Notes: generated by a model from the letters alone, not told the origin. Positions 49,039-58,771 are shown, numbered from the stretch's first letter. The stretch is DNA of 64,000 nucleotides from Alteromonas gracilis (GCF_002993325.1 NZ_PVNO01000002.1:124001-188000), one strand, 5' to 3'. Program-made: numbers and translations.

Positions 49039-50151
49039 ATGTTAGATTCACTTTTACAAAAAATGGTCGACTCCAATGCGTCGGACTTGTTCATTACCGC
49101 CGGGTTTCCCGTTAGTGCCAAGATAAACGGTAAGCTTACGCCGGTCACTGAAACGGCGACTTCTGAGGACGCCTCATTAGCGCTTGTTCATGAAGCCATG
49201 ACCGAAAAGCAGCAAAATGAATTCCATACCTCGAAGGAATGTAACTTTGCGATAGTGCGAGAAGGAATTGGCCGCTTTCGTTGCTCTGCGTTTTGGCAGC
49301 GGGACAAGGCAGGCATGGTTATACGTCGAATTGTTACTCAGATACCCAAAGCAGATGATTTAGGTCTACCGCGAGTATTGAAAGAAATCATTATGTCCAA
49401 GCGTGGTCTTGTTCTGTTTGTGGGTGGAACCGGAACGGGTAAATCTACTTCACTTGCTGCGCTTATTGGTCATAGAAATGAAAACTCTCATGGTCATATC
49501 TTAACTATAGAAGACCCCATTGAATTTGTGCATGAGCACAAAAATTGCGTTATCACTCAGCGCGAAGTAGGCATCGATACGCAATCTTTTGACGATGCGC
49601 TTAAAAGCTCGCTGCGTCAGGCGCCAGATGTCATTCTCATTGGTGAGATTCGTTCTATGGAAACCATGGAATATGCCATGTCGTTTGCCGACACGGGGCA
49701 TTTGTGTGTGGCAACACTGCACGCTAACAATGCAAACCAAGCGATAGAGCGTATTATGCATTTAGCGCCTAAAGATCAGCACGACAAGCTGCGCTTCGAT
49801 TTAAGCCTAAACATTCGGGCTATTGTTGCCCAACAGCTTGTTCCTACTCCGGATGGTAAAGGCCGGGTAGCTGCAATTGAAATACTGTTAAATTCACCAT
49901 TAGTGCGCGACCTCATTCAGCGAAATGAAATTGGCGCGCTAAAAGAGGCGATGAAGAAGGGCAAAGAGCAAGGTATGCAGAGCTTCGATATGGCCCTTTA
50001 TGATCTTTATAAAGCGGGCAAGATCGATATGGATCAAGCGTTGCATCATGCTGACTCGCCTAATGACTTACGCTTGATGATTAAACTTGATACTAGCGAT
50101 GGATCTAGTTTGGGCACGCTGTCCAATGTGTCCATTGATATGGATGATTAG
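49039..50151 (+). CDS. pilU: Type IV pilus accessory retraction ATPase PilU
   Basis: A 370-residue PilT paralogue that supports retraction under load. It starts MLDSLLQKMVDSNASDLFIT; Walker A is VGGTGTGKSTSLAAL, Walker B APDVILIGEIRSMETMEYAM and the His box LCVATLHANNANQAIERIM. The C-terminal tail beyond the ATPase (about 345-370) is longer than in PilT and acidic. It forms an operon with pilT and is followed by a terminator. Confidence 0.97.
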   Translation: MLDSLLQKMVDSNASDLFITAGFPVSAKINGKLTPVTETATSEDASLALVHEAMTEKQQNEFHTSKECNFAIVREGIGRFRCSAFWQRDKAGMVIRRIVTQIPKADDLGLPRVLKEIIMSKRGLVLFVGGTGTGKSTSLAALIGHRNENSHGHILTIEDPIEFVHEHKNCVITQREVGIDTQSFDDALKSSLRQAPDVILIGEIRSMETMEYAMSFADTGHLCVATLHANNANQAIERIMHLAPKDQHDKLRFDLSLNIRAIVAQQLVPTPDGKGRVAAIEILLNSPLVRDLIQRNEIGALKEAMKKGKEQGMQSFDMALYDLYKAGKIDMDQALHHADSPNDLRLMIKLDTSDGSSLGTLSNVSIDMDD

Positions 50152-50229
50152 AACGCGTTCAGTTAAATTGAGGCAAAATATACGTCGTAATTTTATGACC
50201 TGTACTCGCCAATAAACGGTATTTTCTAA

Positions 50230-50257
50230 AAAAGCAGCCTTCAGTGGCTGCTTTTGT
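50230..50257 (+). terminator. Terminator of pilTU
   Basis: A 10-bp stem AAAAGCAGCC/GGCTGCTTTT with a six-base loop, followed by GTATTT. It lies about 80 bp behind the pilU stop and just before the zinc-ribbon gene. Confidence 0.85.
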
Positions 50258-50276
50258 ATTTGAATGAGGATTGCTT

Positions 50277-50603
50277 TTGAAAAAACTTTTCACTTCACAA
50301 GATGCCTTTGAAATGCAAGCCGTTCGCAGTGAATTAGACGCTCTATCTATCCCTTATATGGTAAAAAACGAGTTTGCTAGCGGCGCCATTGGTGAGTTGC
50401 CTTGGCAAGACTCACAACAAGAAGTATGGCTCGTTGATGATAGTTGGTATGGCAGGGCTTCTAAAGTGGTGGAAGCGTTAATAAACAGCGCAAATAAAAC
50501 AACGGGGGCCAGAGAGGACTGGCTTTGCACGCAATGTGGAGAGGAAAACGGTAGCGCATTCGAGTTATGTTGGCAATGTAATGAAGGACATCGCCCTGAA
50601 TAA
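50277..50603 (+). CDS. DUF2007-like protein with C-terminal zinc ribbon
   Basis: A 108-residue protein. The N-terminal part (MKKLFTSQDAFEMQAVRSEL, then VWLVDDSWYGRASKVVEAL) looks like a DUF2007 / putative signal-transducing domain. The C-terminus is a four-cysteine ribbon WLCTQCGEENGSAFELCWQC (C-x2-C-x10-C-x2-C) of RanBP2-like spacing. The TTG at 50277 with GAGGA six bases before is a better start than the TTG at 50271. Function unknown; perhaps protein binding. Confidence 0.78.
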   Translation: MKKLFTSQDAFEMQAVRSELDALSIPYMVKNEFASGAIGELPWQDSQQEVWLVDDSWYGRASKVVEALINSANKTTGAREDWLCTQCGEENGSAFELCWQCNEGHRPE

Positions 50604-50678
50604 CGTTAGCACAATAATTTATAGCGCTTAGTGTAACCGGATTTTGCTAGGGCGCATGAAGCGTATTACTTAATTGGC

Positions 50679-51110
50679 TTATCCATATTGGCTTTCAGTC
50701 CAACTGGCAAAAATAACACAAGCAGACACGCTATCTACTTTATCTTTAGTTAGCTTCTTATAACCGCCTAGCTCAAACAACATGGATTTGGCATCGGTAG
50801 TAGTAAGGCGCTCATCACACGTTTCCACTGCCACACGGAAACGCCCGTGCAGCCGGTTGGCAAACTTGCGTGCTCGCTGTGTCATTTCTTGCTCGGTACC
50901 ATCCATATTAAGCGGTAACCCCACCACGACAACGTGAGGCTGCCATTCCTCGTACAGCTTTTCAATCACCGCCCAGTCTGGAATGCCGTCTTTCGCTTTT
51001 AATGCCGCTAGTGGAGAAGCGGTACCGGTAATTTCTTGTCCCACCGCCACGCCAATACTTTTAGTACCAAAATCAAAAGCAAGTACCGTGCGATTACCTA
51101 ACTCAGGCAT
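50679..51110 (-). CDS. ruvX: Holliday junction resolvase-like pre-16S rRNA nuclease RuvX (YqgF)
   Basis: A 143-residue RNase H-like nuclease involved in maturing the 16S rRNA 5' end. Active-site acidic residues are in [30 protein letters not shown] and [16 protein letters not shown]. The ATG at 51110 lies inside the end of yqgE (8-bp overlap), so the pair is translationally coupled, as is common in gammaproteobacteria. Confidence 0.95.
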   Translation of the reverse strand: MPELGNRTVLAFDFGTKSIGVAVGQEITGTASPLAALKAKDGIPDWAVIEKLYEEWQPHVVVVGLPLNMDGTEQEMTQRARKFANRLHGRFRVAVETCDERLTTTDAKSMLFELGGYKKLTKDKVDSVSACVIFASWTESQYG

Positions 51111-51669
51111 GTCCGGCCCCTGGCGCAAGCTGCCACACGTCAACACCCAATTTATTTACCGTTGCCTGCCACTTTTTGTGTATGGGCGTGTTAAACAAAA
51201 TATCTTCATCGGCTTCAATAGTTAGCCACGCGTTCTCTTGCATTTCTTTTTCAAGCTGCCCCGCAGTCCAACCTGCATAGCCCAATGCAATAAGCACGTC
51301 TTTCGGCCCCTCATCGTTGGCAATTGCAGTAAGTATATCTTTCGATGTGGTGACCATAATGCCCGGTGCAAGCTTGAGACTCGACGCCCATGCTTTTGGG
51401 GAAGAATGGAGCACGAACCCGCGCTCTTGACTCACAGGCCCGCCAGCGAGAACGATATCCTCAGCTTTTTCATCAGATACATTAAGTTCTTTATCAGTTT
51501 GTTCTAGAAGTTGCTTCACGTTCATCGTAGAAGGCTGATTTACTACGATGCCCATTGCACCTTCTGCGTTATGCTCACAAACATAAATGAGTGATCGGGA
51601 AAAGTACGGATCGTCCAGACTCGGCATCGCGACTAAAAAGTGGTTCTGTAAGCTTTTCAATTCCGTCAT
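51103..51669 (-). CDS. yqgE: YqgE/AlgH family protein (UPF0301)
   Basis: A 188-residue protein with family marks [49 protein letters not shown] and [16 protein letters not shown]. The role is not settled; the Pseudomonas homologue was named AlgH from alginate regulation. It overlaps ruvX and lies 112 bp behind gshB on the minus strand. Confidence 0.95.
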   Translation of the reverse strand: MTELKSLQNHFLVAMPSLDDPYFSRSLIYVCEHNAEGAMGIVVNQPSTMNVKQLLEQTDKELNVSDEKAEDIVLAGGPVSQERGFVLHSSPKAWASSLKLAPGIMVTTSKDILTAIANDEGPKDVLIALGYAGWTAGQLEKEMQENAWLTIEADEDILFNTPIHKKWQATVNKLGVDVWQLAPGAGHA

Positions 51670-51781
51670 AGGTTTTCTTTCACTTCTATTGGACTGCGAA
51701 CTAACAGCATGCAGACCTTTTTTACTTATTGTTTAAAATGTCGTCGGTATAGGGCCCAAGCGCGTTGAGCCTTATATCTCT

Positions 51782-52732
51782 TTACTTCTTCAGGCGCTTT
51801 TCTATCGCATCAAACAGCGCACCGATTATATTGATGTCGTAAGCTGCTTCTATTTCTCGTACGCACGTTGGGCTAGTAATGTTTATTTCGGTAATTTTAT
51901 TCCCAATTACATCAAGACCCACAAAAAGAATATTATTTTCTTTCAGCGTAGGCGCTATAGCCTCAGCTAGCGCTCTGTCAGACTCTGAAATCGGCTGCGG
52001 GCGACCAGTACCGCCGGCAGCTAAATTACCGCGGGTTTCGCCCTTAGTTGGCAGGCGTGCTAAGCAGTAGGGCATCACTTCGCCATCAACAATCAGTACA
52101 CGTTTATCGCCATCTTTTATTTCTGGCAAATACTCTTGGACCATCATGTATCGGGTGCCCAACTTAGTTAACGTTTCAATGACAACGCCTAAATTGTTGC
52201 CGTCAGGTTTAATTCTAAAAATAGAGGCACCGCCCATACCGTCCAATGGCTTGCAAATAATATCCTTGTGTTTAGCGTGAAACTCGCGGATCAAGGTTTG
52301 ATTGTTTGAAACCAATGTATGAGGAATATGTTCTGGAAAGTAAGACGTAAATAGCTTTTCGTTGTAATCACGCAGCGCCTGCGGATTGTTAACCACGAGC
52401 GCGCCTTCGTCTTGAGCGAGCGAAAGTATTTGAGTGGCATAGAGAAATTCACTGTCAAACGGAGGGTCTTTGCGCATTAGCAATACATCGATATCTCCTA
52501 AGTGAACAGTAAATTCATCCTCAACAGTATAAAAATCCGTTGATTGATCTTTTACTGATACGGTCTTACCAAGCCCCATAGGCTTACCGTTATCCAAGTA
52601 CAAGTCTTTTAGCTCGAAATAGACAATTTTTGCACCGCGGCGCTGGGCCTCAAGCATCATTGCGAAGCTTGTGTCTTTATGTGGCTTAATGCTCGCAATG
52701 GGGTCCATGATTACGCCAACGGTATATTGCAT
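51782..52732 (-). CDS. gshB: Glutathione synthetase
   Basis: A 316-residue ATP-grasp enzyme joining gamma-glutamylcysteine and glycine. It opens with TVGVIMDPIASIKPHKDTSF, and has LLMRKDPPFDSEFLYAT, KPLDGMGGASIFRI (glycine-rich ATP loop) and NITSPTCVREIE. It lies in the conserved order rsmE-gshB-yqgE-ruvX on the minus strand, and glutathione is used by the FrmA and GST proteins of this window. Confidence 0.97.
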   Translation of the reverse strand: MQYTVGVIMDPIASIKPHKDTSFAMMLEAQRRGAKIVYFELKDLYLDNGKPMGLGKTVSVKDQSTDFYTVEDEFTVHLGDIDVLLMRKDPPFDSEFLYATQILSLAQDEGALVVNNPQALRDYNEKLFTSYFPEHIPHTLVSNNQTLIREFHAKHKDIICKPLDGMGGASIFRIKPDGNNLGVVIETLTKLGTRYMMVQEYLPEIKDGDKRVLIVDGEVMPYCLARLPTKGETRGNLAAGGTGRPQPISESDRALAEAIAPTLKENNILFVGLDVIGNKITEINITSPTCVREIEAAYDINIIGALFDAIEKRLKK

Positions 52733-52847
52733 AGTGTCTCACCTTAAATATTTATAAAATCCCATCACAGACGGGCCATCTACTTATTGATTTATATTGG
52801 GGCACAGCTTAAGTTCTTCAAGCCAATCATTTCACACGCAAAAGGCG

Positions 52848-53576
52848 TTAAAAGTCGCCATGCAGCGCTTGAAGTATACTTAGGCTGGTTATTGCCGCCG
52901 TTTCCGTTCGCAAAATTCGAGGTCCCAGACTTACTGACTGGTAACCGCTCTCATTCGCTTGATGTATTTCTGTTTCGGCCAAGCCACCTTCAGGGCCAAT
53001 TAATAAACGAAAACCATGCGTGTTATAAGGTTGTCTGGCTAGACTTTGTTCCGCTCCTGGAGCAAGTACAAGCCTTGTTGTACTTGTTGATGATGACAGC
53101 CACTGGCTCAGACTAACGGGTGCATTAAGTGTTGGAATAACGTTGCGACCGCTTTGTTCGCACGCGCCGATAATGATCTTTTGCCATTGCTGGATTTTTT
53201 TCTCCCAGCGCGATTCATCAAGCTTTACGGTGCAGCGCTCGGTGATTATAGGTGTAATTTCAGACACTCCAAGTTCCACACCCTTTTGCAAAACGGTGTC
53301 CATTCTATCGCCCTTAGAAACACCCTGACCTAGGTGAATGTGAAGTGGTGACTCTTTTGCCAAAGAAAGGCAAGCATCAGCTTCTACCGTAACTTTTTTC
53401 CTTTGAACACTGATGATTTGTGCGCTGTATTCATTACCATCACCATTAAATAACACTATGGGGCGATTGGGCTTAATACGTAAAACCGTGGCGATGTGAT
53501 GTCCTGCATCTTCGGTTAACTCGAATTCTTGTTCTAACGGGATGGGATTGGGGTAATAGACTCTAGGTATACGCAT
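52848..53576 (-). CDS. rsmE: 16S rRNA (uracil1498-N3)-methyltransferase
   Basis: A 242-residue SPOUT-class methyltransferase that methylates U1498 in the small-subunit rRNA. An N-terminal PUA-like domain (MRIPRVYYPNPIPLEQEFEL) is followed by the knot domain with GQGVSKGDRMDTVLQKGVEL, RLLIGPEGGLAETEI and LGPRILRTETAAITSL. First gene of the rsmE-gshB-yqgE-ruvX run. Confidence 0.96.
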   Translation of the reverse strand: MRIPRVYYPNPIPLEQEFELTEDAGHHIATVLRIKPNRPIVLFNGDGNEYSAQIISVQRKKVTVEADACLSLAKESPLHIHLGQGVSKGDRMDTVLQKGVELGVSEITPIITERCTVKLDESRWEKKIQQWQKIIIGACEQSGRNVIPTLNAPVSLSQWLSSSTSTTRLVLAPGAEQSLARQPYNTHGFRLLIGPEGGLAETEIHQANESGYQSVSLGPRILRTETAAITSLSILQALHGDF

Positions 53577-53741
53577 AGTAAATCAGGTGTATGGTTTTAC
53601 CGCGTATAATACGTGTGTGGAGATACAGGTTGCAATGCTGTTGAAGACTTCGTATGCACTTTAAGGTTAAATTCGCCTTAATAGTAAATGACACGAACAA
53701 CAGCATGCGCCCTTTAAATACTTGCTGACTCGGTTTTTTCT

Positions 53742-53921
53742 CTACGCCGCAGTGGGCGAAGAGTCGTTAGAAGACGATTTCAACACAGAGGTTGTTCGCT
53801 TCGATTGATGTGACGGGCGGTACTCCGCTCTTGCGTACTTAGTATGTTTTCCTTTATCAGTGCGAAGTGAATATAAAAACAAACACAATACAACTGAAAA
53901 TAAGGTAATGAGAAGCAACAT
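53742..53921 (-). CDS. Small single-span membrane protein (unrecognised)
   Basis: A 59-codon frame starting with ATG at 53921, with AAAGGA seven bases before. The N-terminus MLLLITLFSVVLCLFLYSL is a convincing single membrane segment, followed by a positive stretch (RTDKGKHTKYARAEYR) expected to stay in the cytoplasm and a Ser-rich polar tail. I do not recognise a family. It lies alone in an 800-bp gap between rsmE and the MscS-type gene. It might also be a chance frame, but site, start and topology agree. Confidence 0.5.
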   Translation of the reverse strand: MLLLITLFSVVLCLFLYSLRTDKGKHTKYARAEYRPSHQSKRTTSVLKSSSNDSSPTAA

Positions 53922-54374
53922 GCGTTAATCCTTTAAGTGACATAGTTTGCTAAAGCTCGTTCATGTTTGGCTGGCCGGCTACATATTAGGTGTGCAACGC
54001 GCCCAACTTTCATGAGACTTTAGTCTAAAACTTTGCGGCTAAAAAATCATCAAAAAAATTGTCTTAAAACTCGGTAACTTCCAATTTTATGGAAAATAGC
54101 AAAGCGCATTTAAGCTTCGAGTGAAATCATGCTTTTAATGAGTTACAGGGGTGTGACAATTATTCAAAAAGATACTCAAACTTTAGTCTATATGATGGTT
54201 AAAAATGACGTTTCAGACCGCTACTTTAGGATAATTCTCGCACTATCAACAGTCTATGTAGCTTAGACTTTAGAGCAAATTTATGCTGTTTGAGCCTATT
54301 ATGTATTGGTGTTAATACGAATAGCTGCTAACGTATTTGCGTTAATTACAACTAACCATGACAAGGACCATATT
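53922..54374. other. AT-rich divergent promoter region of the mscS-type gene
   Basis: About 450 bases between the small membrane protein and the channel gene. It is AT-rich, without a recognised gene. A possible small RNA here cannot be judged by eye. Confidence 0.4.
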
Positions 54375-55217
54375 ATGGAAGAGAAACTCTCGCTTTTTTC
54401 AGCAAGCGATGTTGAAAGATATATAAACGAATACGCCATTCCTTGGGGTATCAATATATTAATGGCGATTGCAATTTATGTAATCGGTAAAATCGTAGTT
54501 GGACTCATCCTTTCTGTTTTTAGACGCCTAATGGCTAAATCTAAATACGATGACATGTTAGTAGACTTCCTAGAAGCCATACTTAGCGCAATTTTGATGC
54601 TGTTTGTTATTGTAGCGTCACTCGACCAACTAGGTGTAGACACTACTTCGCTTGTTGCAATACTGGGTGCTGCCGGTCTAGCAATTGGCCTATCACTGCA
54701 AGATTCACTGAAGAATTTCGCGGCTGGTGTAATGCTTCTAGTATTTAAGCCATTTAAAGCGGGCGATTTTGTTGAGGCTGCTGGTACGGCGGGTTCTATC
54801 AAGAAGATTGGTATCTTCACTACCACAATGAATACACCAGACAATAAAGAGATTATTGTACCAAATGGTAATATTTATGGCGGTAACATCACCAACTATT
54901 CTGCAAAAGATACTCGTCGCGTAGACATGGTTGTTGGTATTGGTTACGACGCCGACTTGTTGAAAGCTAAGCAGGTATTGCAAGAAATGGTTGCTGCTGA
55001 TGAGCGTATTTTGGCAGAGCCAGCACCGACTGTTGCAGTTTCTGAACTAGCAGATAGCAGCGTTAACTTTGTAGTACGCCCTTGGGTTAAAGCTGCAGAC
55101 TTCTGGGCAGTTAAGTTCGACTTTACTGAGCAAGTCAAACTTCGCTTTGACAAAGAAGGTATTTCTATTCCATTCCCACAAATGGATGTTCATCTTCACA
55201 AGCAAGACGGCGAATAG
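54375..55217 (+). CDS. mscS: MscS-type small-conductance mechanosensitive channel
   Basis: A 280-residue inner-membrane channel that opens on osmotic downshock. Three hydrophobic segments (about 25-45, 65-85, 90-110) include the pore-lining glycine/alanine-rich GAAGLAIGLSLQDSLKNFAAG. The beta domain follows with FKAGDFVEAAGTAGSIKKIG and the typical PNG motif in IIVPNGNIYGGNITNYS. I chose the ATG at 54375 behind AAGGA, giving the normal E. coli-like length; upstream in-frame codons lack similarity. Closed by a strong terminator. Confidence 0.95.
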   Translation: MEEKLSLFSASDVERYINEYAIPWGINILMAIAIYVIGKIVVGLILSVFRRLMAKSKYDDMLVDFLEAILSAILMLFVIVASLDQLGVDTTSLVAILGAAGLAIGLSLQDSLKNFAAGVMLLVFKPFKAGDFVEAAGTAGSIKKIGIFTTTMNTPDNKEIIVPNGNIYGGNITNYSAKDTRRVDMVVGIGYDADLLKAKQVLQEMVAADERILAEPAPTVAVSELADSSVNFVVRPWVKAADFWAVKFDFTEQVKLRFDKEGISIPFPQMDVHLHKQDGE

Positions 55218-55235
55218 TCACTAGCTTTGAAAACA

Positions 55236-55268
55236 AAAAACGCTGCAATGTTGCAGCGTTTTTTTTTG
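55236..55268. terminator. Terminator behind the mscS-type gene
   Basis: A 13-bp stem AAAAACGCTGCAA/TTGCAGCGTTTTT with a TG loop and a long T-run. It can also serve the convergent M48 protease gene through the A-run on the other strand. Confidence 0.9.
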
Positions 55269-55346
55269 CTTTAAGGAAAGGGAATACTGATACCTTTTAC
55301 TGTAATCTTGTAGTAGCCAAAAACCGTCGATTTTGGCGCCCACATT

Positions 55347-56144
55347 TTATCTGCAGTTAGGACGATAGGCAGTGGCTTGATAGTCTGCATAGGCGTCGGG
55401 CATATTAGCTCGCAAGTTATCAATTCTTGTTTGTGGAGCAGGGTGAGTTGATAACAGTTCCATTGGACGGTTACCCCCACTTGCCGCATCCATGTTTTGC
55501 CATAAGTTAACTGACTGTCTAGGGTCAAATCCAGACTTCGCCATGAGCTGAAGACCTATAACATCGGCTTCAGATTCGTGAGTTCTGCTGAAAGGTAGTT
55601 GAACACCCACCTGAACACCTAAACCTATGGCTGCCATAATCGGCCCTGATTGAGGCACTTCGTTCGCTGCTAACACCTGACCAACCGCTTGACTTCCCAT
55701 ATTGATCAATGTTGATTGTGACATCCGTTCGTTACCGTGCTCTGCAATAACATGTCCCACTTCATGACCGATAACAGCGGCAAGTTGATGCTGGTTTTCT
55801 GCAACGTTAAGAAGCCCTGTATATACACCAATCTTTCCGCCTGGCAGGGCAAACGCATTTACCTGTTCATCGTCAAACACCACCACTTCCCACTGACCAT
55901 TGAAAACGCTAGCGGGTACTTGGGCAGTAATGGCGTTTGCTACACATTCTACGTAAGAATTCTGAACAGACTTATTCGAAATTTTGAGTTCCTCTTTCAT
56001 TCCTGTGAAAGCTTGGTCACCCATTTGAGCTAACTGACTCTCAGAAAAGAGCAATACTTGATTTCTGCCTGTTGGTGAGGTTGCACAAGCAGTTAGCGTA
56101 AGCGTCGCTGCAATCAATGCTGACGCTGTGAATTTCAATTTCAT
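55347..56144 (-). CDS. M48-family metalloprotease lipoprotein
   Basis: A 265-residue lipoprotein (lipobox LTAC, Cys20). The zinc motif HEVGH is at residues 127-131 in VIGHEVGHVIAEHG, and the third ligand Glu lies in HESEADVIGLQLMAKSGFDP. The ending LSTHPAPQTRIDNL is typical of the LoiP/BepA-like group, which helps control outer-membrane protein quality and is often induced by low osmolarity. The ATG at 56144 is preceded by AAAAGGA. It stands alone, convergent with the mscS-type gene. Confidence 0.92.
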   Translation of the reverse strand: MKLKFTASALIAATLTLTACATSPTGRNQVLLFSESQLAQMGDQAFTGMKEELKISNKSVQNSYVECVANAITAQVPASVFNGQWEVVVFDDEQVNAFALPGGKIGVYTGLLNVAENQHQLAAVIGHEVGHVIAEHGNERMSQSTLINMGSQAVGQVLAANEVPQSGPIMAAIGLGVQVGVQLPFSRTHESEADVIGLQLMAKSGFDPRQSVNLWQNMDAASGGNRPMELLSTHPAPQTRIDNLRANMPDAYADYQATAYRPNCR

Positions 56145-56533
56145 GACTAATCCTTTTAAAAACTTAAGAGCGTCGGAACCACTCACTTCAACAACGAGCT
56201 ATTCCAATTTCATTAAGTTTATACATAATATTGTGAATATTAGTATCAGATAGTGCCTTCAAATAAAACTAGACGTTTGCTTTATCTATGATTTTCGATG
56301 GGTTAAACCCGTGGGGTTCTTATCTTTGTTATAGAAAAGTGACTGCCCTTTGCCTAATTAATATTTGTGTCATAAACTGATTCTAATTTATACATAGAAG
56401 TTACATAAATTTTCTGGTGTACTAAGGCAAGAAGTTCCTGTTTCTCTTTCTACTTTCTTTAGCGAAAGTGAAAACTTCGAGATTTCTAGGGCCTGACAAC
56501 GTACGACAAAAATACAAATAAAAAGGAAATAAG
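56145..56533. other. Divergent promoter region, AT-rich
   Basis: About 390 bases between the M48 gene and the collagen-like lipoprotein gene. AT-rich; no gene or repeat recognised. Promoters of both are expected here. Confidence 0.4.
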
Positions 56534-58336
56534 ATGGCAGTGCGTAATAAATTTAAATATGGATTACTTGCATTTTTAGTGTCTGCTGCGCTTTCTGGAT
56601 GCGGCCTCGATGGCGATGACGGTGCGCAAGGTGAAACAGGTGCGCAGGGTCCACAAGGCGAGCAAGGCGAAGCTGGAGCAGATGGAAGCGATGGTACCGA
56701 TGCGTCAATTGGCATTGCTATGGACATCGTTGGTCGTGCCTTCCTAGGTAACCAAACAGCCGCTGAAATTGTTCAGTTTCATGCTGGAACCAGCACAATT
56801 TACGCAACAAATGGTGAGACCAACACTATCGCGGTTATCGATGCCTCTAGCGTGAATACCGCTACCATGGCTGATCCAATTAACACGACCTCGCTAACTC
56901 CAACTACTATCGCACTGCCTGCCGATATTAACGGTGTAACGTTGGGCAGCTTAACAAGCATTGCAATAAGCGGTGACCTTATGGCCGTTGCAGTGCCAGC
57001 TGATGTGAAAACAGACAATGGATATGTACTGTTTTATAACGGCTTGGATAGCTCATCGCCTGCGTTTTTGGATTCGGTAGAAGTAGGCGCGCTGCCTGAC
57101 ATGGTTACTTTTACGCCTGATGGTGGCAAAGTATTGGTAGCAAACGAAGGTGAGCCTTCTGATGACTACACTATCGACCCTGAAGGTTCTATCACGGTTA
57201 TCAATATTCTAGCGAGTGGAGAGCCTGAAGAAACAGGGACTACTGTTGGATTTAGCGCACTTAACGGCACCGAAGCTGACTTGATGGCACAGGGAATGAT
57301 GTTTCCTAACCCAGCAGGGCGCACAATTAATGGCACTGCAATTACGTCATCTGTTGCTAAAGATTTAGAGCCTGAATATATCACCGCCACTAACGATGTT
57401 GCTTATGTAAGCCTGCAAGAAAACAACGGCTTGGCTATTTTAGATTTAGAAGACTTGACTGTTGAAGTTGTTGGTTTAGGGACTAAGTCGTGGGCTGGCT
57501 TGAATATTGACATACAAGAAGATGGAGCAGTGAGCTTTGGTCAATATACAGGACTGTACGGCGTATACCAGCCTGATACTATCGCTAACTTTACGTGGAA
57601 AGATGCGACGTTCATTGTAACAGCGAATGAAGGCGATGCTCGCGAATACTTCTTTGAAGCTGCCGACGAGGCCGCATGTACAGCTGCTGGCGGTGTTGAT
57701 TTTGATGAGAACGACGGCTGCCTAGCTTATACCGATGAAGTAAAAGTAGAAGATCTGACTGCTGCTGCTAACTCTGAATTAGCTATGCTACAGGCAACAG
57801 GTGAAGCCGATGATTTACGTGTAACATCAGCCATGGGCGATGCAGATGGTGACGGTGAATACGATGCAGCGTATGCATATGGCGCCCGTTCATTCACTAT
57901 TTGGGATCAAAACGGTTTGGTGGTTTACGACTCAGGTGACGATTTTGAGCGTATTACTGCTTCAGTCCACGGCGCACAGTTTAACAACGGTGATGATGAA
58001 AACGCGGGTGACTCACGCTCTGAAAATAAAGGCCCTGAGCCAGAAGCCTTAACGGTTGGCCAAGTGGGCGATCGCACGTATGCCTTTATTGGCACAGAGC
58101 GCATGGGCGGTATTTTCGTTTACGACGTAACTAACCCATATGATGTTCAGTTTGCTGAATACATTATCAATCGTGACCTTACTGAAGGTTTAACTTCCGA
58201 TGATGTTATTGGTGACCTTGCGCCTGAGAGCTTAGTGTTTGTTAGTGCAGAAGACAGCCCAAGTGGTGTTCCTCTTCTAGTAGTAGGTAGCGAAGTAAGC
58301 GGCACTGTAACAGTGTGGCAAATTAACCAGCTTTAA
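56534..58336 (+). CDS. Choice-of-anchor I lipoprotein with collagen-like segment
   Basis: A 600-residue lipoprotein (lipobox LSGC, Cys about 23). Directly behind it, residues about 27-58 are Gly-X-Y collagen-like triplets (GDDGAQGETGAQGPQGEQGE onward). The rest is a beta-propeller-like choice-of-anchor I domain: FHAGTSTIYATNGETNTIAV, VLVANEGEPSDDY, VTANEGDAREYF, and PEALTVGQVGDRTYAFIGTE. Such proteins are often annotated as alkaline phosphatase-like surface proteins, but catalytic function is not proven. DADGDGEYDAAY near residue 437 may bind calcium. It stands alone and is closed by a terminator. Confidence 0.85.
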   Translation: MAVRNKFKYGLLAFLVSAALSGCGLDGDDGAQGETGAQGPQGEQGEAGADGSDGTDASIGIAMDIVGRAFLGNQTAAEIVQFHAGTSTIYATNGETNTIAVIDASSVNTATMADPINTTSLTPTTIALPADINGVTLGSLTSIAISGDLMAVAVPADVKTDNGYVLFYNGLDSSSPAFLDSVEVGALPDMVTFTPDGGKVLVANEGEPSDDYTIDPEGSITVINILASGEPEETGTTVGFSALNGTEADLMAQGMMFPNPAGRTINGTAITSSVAKDLEPEYITATNDVAYVSLQENNGLAILDLEDLTVEVVGLGTKSWAGLNIDIQEDGAVSFGQYTGLYGVYQPDTIANFTWKDATFIVTANEGDAREYFFEAADEAACTAAGGVDFDENDGCLAYTDEVKVEDLTAAANSELAMLQATGEADDLRVTSAMGDADGDGEYDAAYAYGARSFTIWDQNGLVVYDSGDDFERITASVHGAQFNNGDDENAGDSRSENKGPEPEALTVGQVGDRTYAFIGTERMGGIFVYDVTNPYDVQFAEYIINRDLTEGLTSDDVIGDLAPESLVFVSAEDSPSGVPLLVVGSEVSGTVTVWQINQL

Positions 58337-58357
58337 TTATTTACCAAACGCAATATG

Positions 58358-58386
58358 AAAACCCGCTTTTAGAAGCGGGTTTTTTA
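58358..58386 (+). terminator. Terminator of the choice-of-anchor gene
   Basis: Stem AAACCCGCTT/AAGCGGGTTT with a short loop, followed by a T-run to 58386. It lies about 20 bp behind the stop. Confidence 0.9.
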
Positions 58387-58771
58387 TTGGCTATGAGATG
58401 AATATTAGAGTTGTTGTCAAAAGTAAAAAGTACAAGGTTCTAAATTCAAACGCCACGAATATTGAATACACCAAGGTTTTCACTAAACGAAGATAACTTG
58501 GTCAGATATTTTTTGAGCGTTTCAATTCACTAACCCCCTTCAATCTACATGTCTGGTTTAGTTCAAACGCTTCGCAGGCAAATGCGATTTATTTTCCAAT
58601 TATCCATGCGGACTGGTATTAATTGGGTCAGAGCCGCTATTTACCGACGCAAACACGATTGGTCACATTCACTGTAGTTACACCGAAAGCGGATTGAGGT
58701 AAGCTATAGGTCATCAAATGCCCCCGGCACCTAGTAGTAGGGTATCGGAGGAGCTAAATTGCATACGTATT
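58387..58771. other. Intergenic region before the ketoacyl synthase gene
   Basis: No gene recognised. It holds a solo copy of the dispersed 24-bp repeat at 58598-58622, described separately. The 23-bp tandem repeats begin at its end. Confidence 0.4.
58598..58622. repeat. Solo copy of dispersed 24-bp repeat
   Basis: AATTATCCATGCGGACTGGT(ATTAA) matches the copies at 9130 and 25592 and the ends of the element at 24515-24785. It is flanked by CCAAT and ATTGG. Confidence 0.6.

Noticed and set aside
56422-56727. Pro/Ser/Cys-rich frame antisense to the collagen-like segment
   Set aside because: Mirror of the Gly-X-Y codons on the other strand, a composition artefact.
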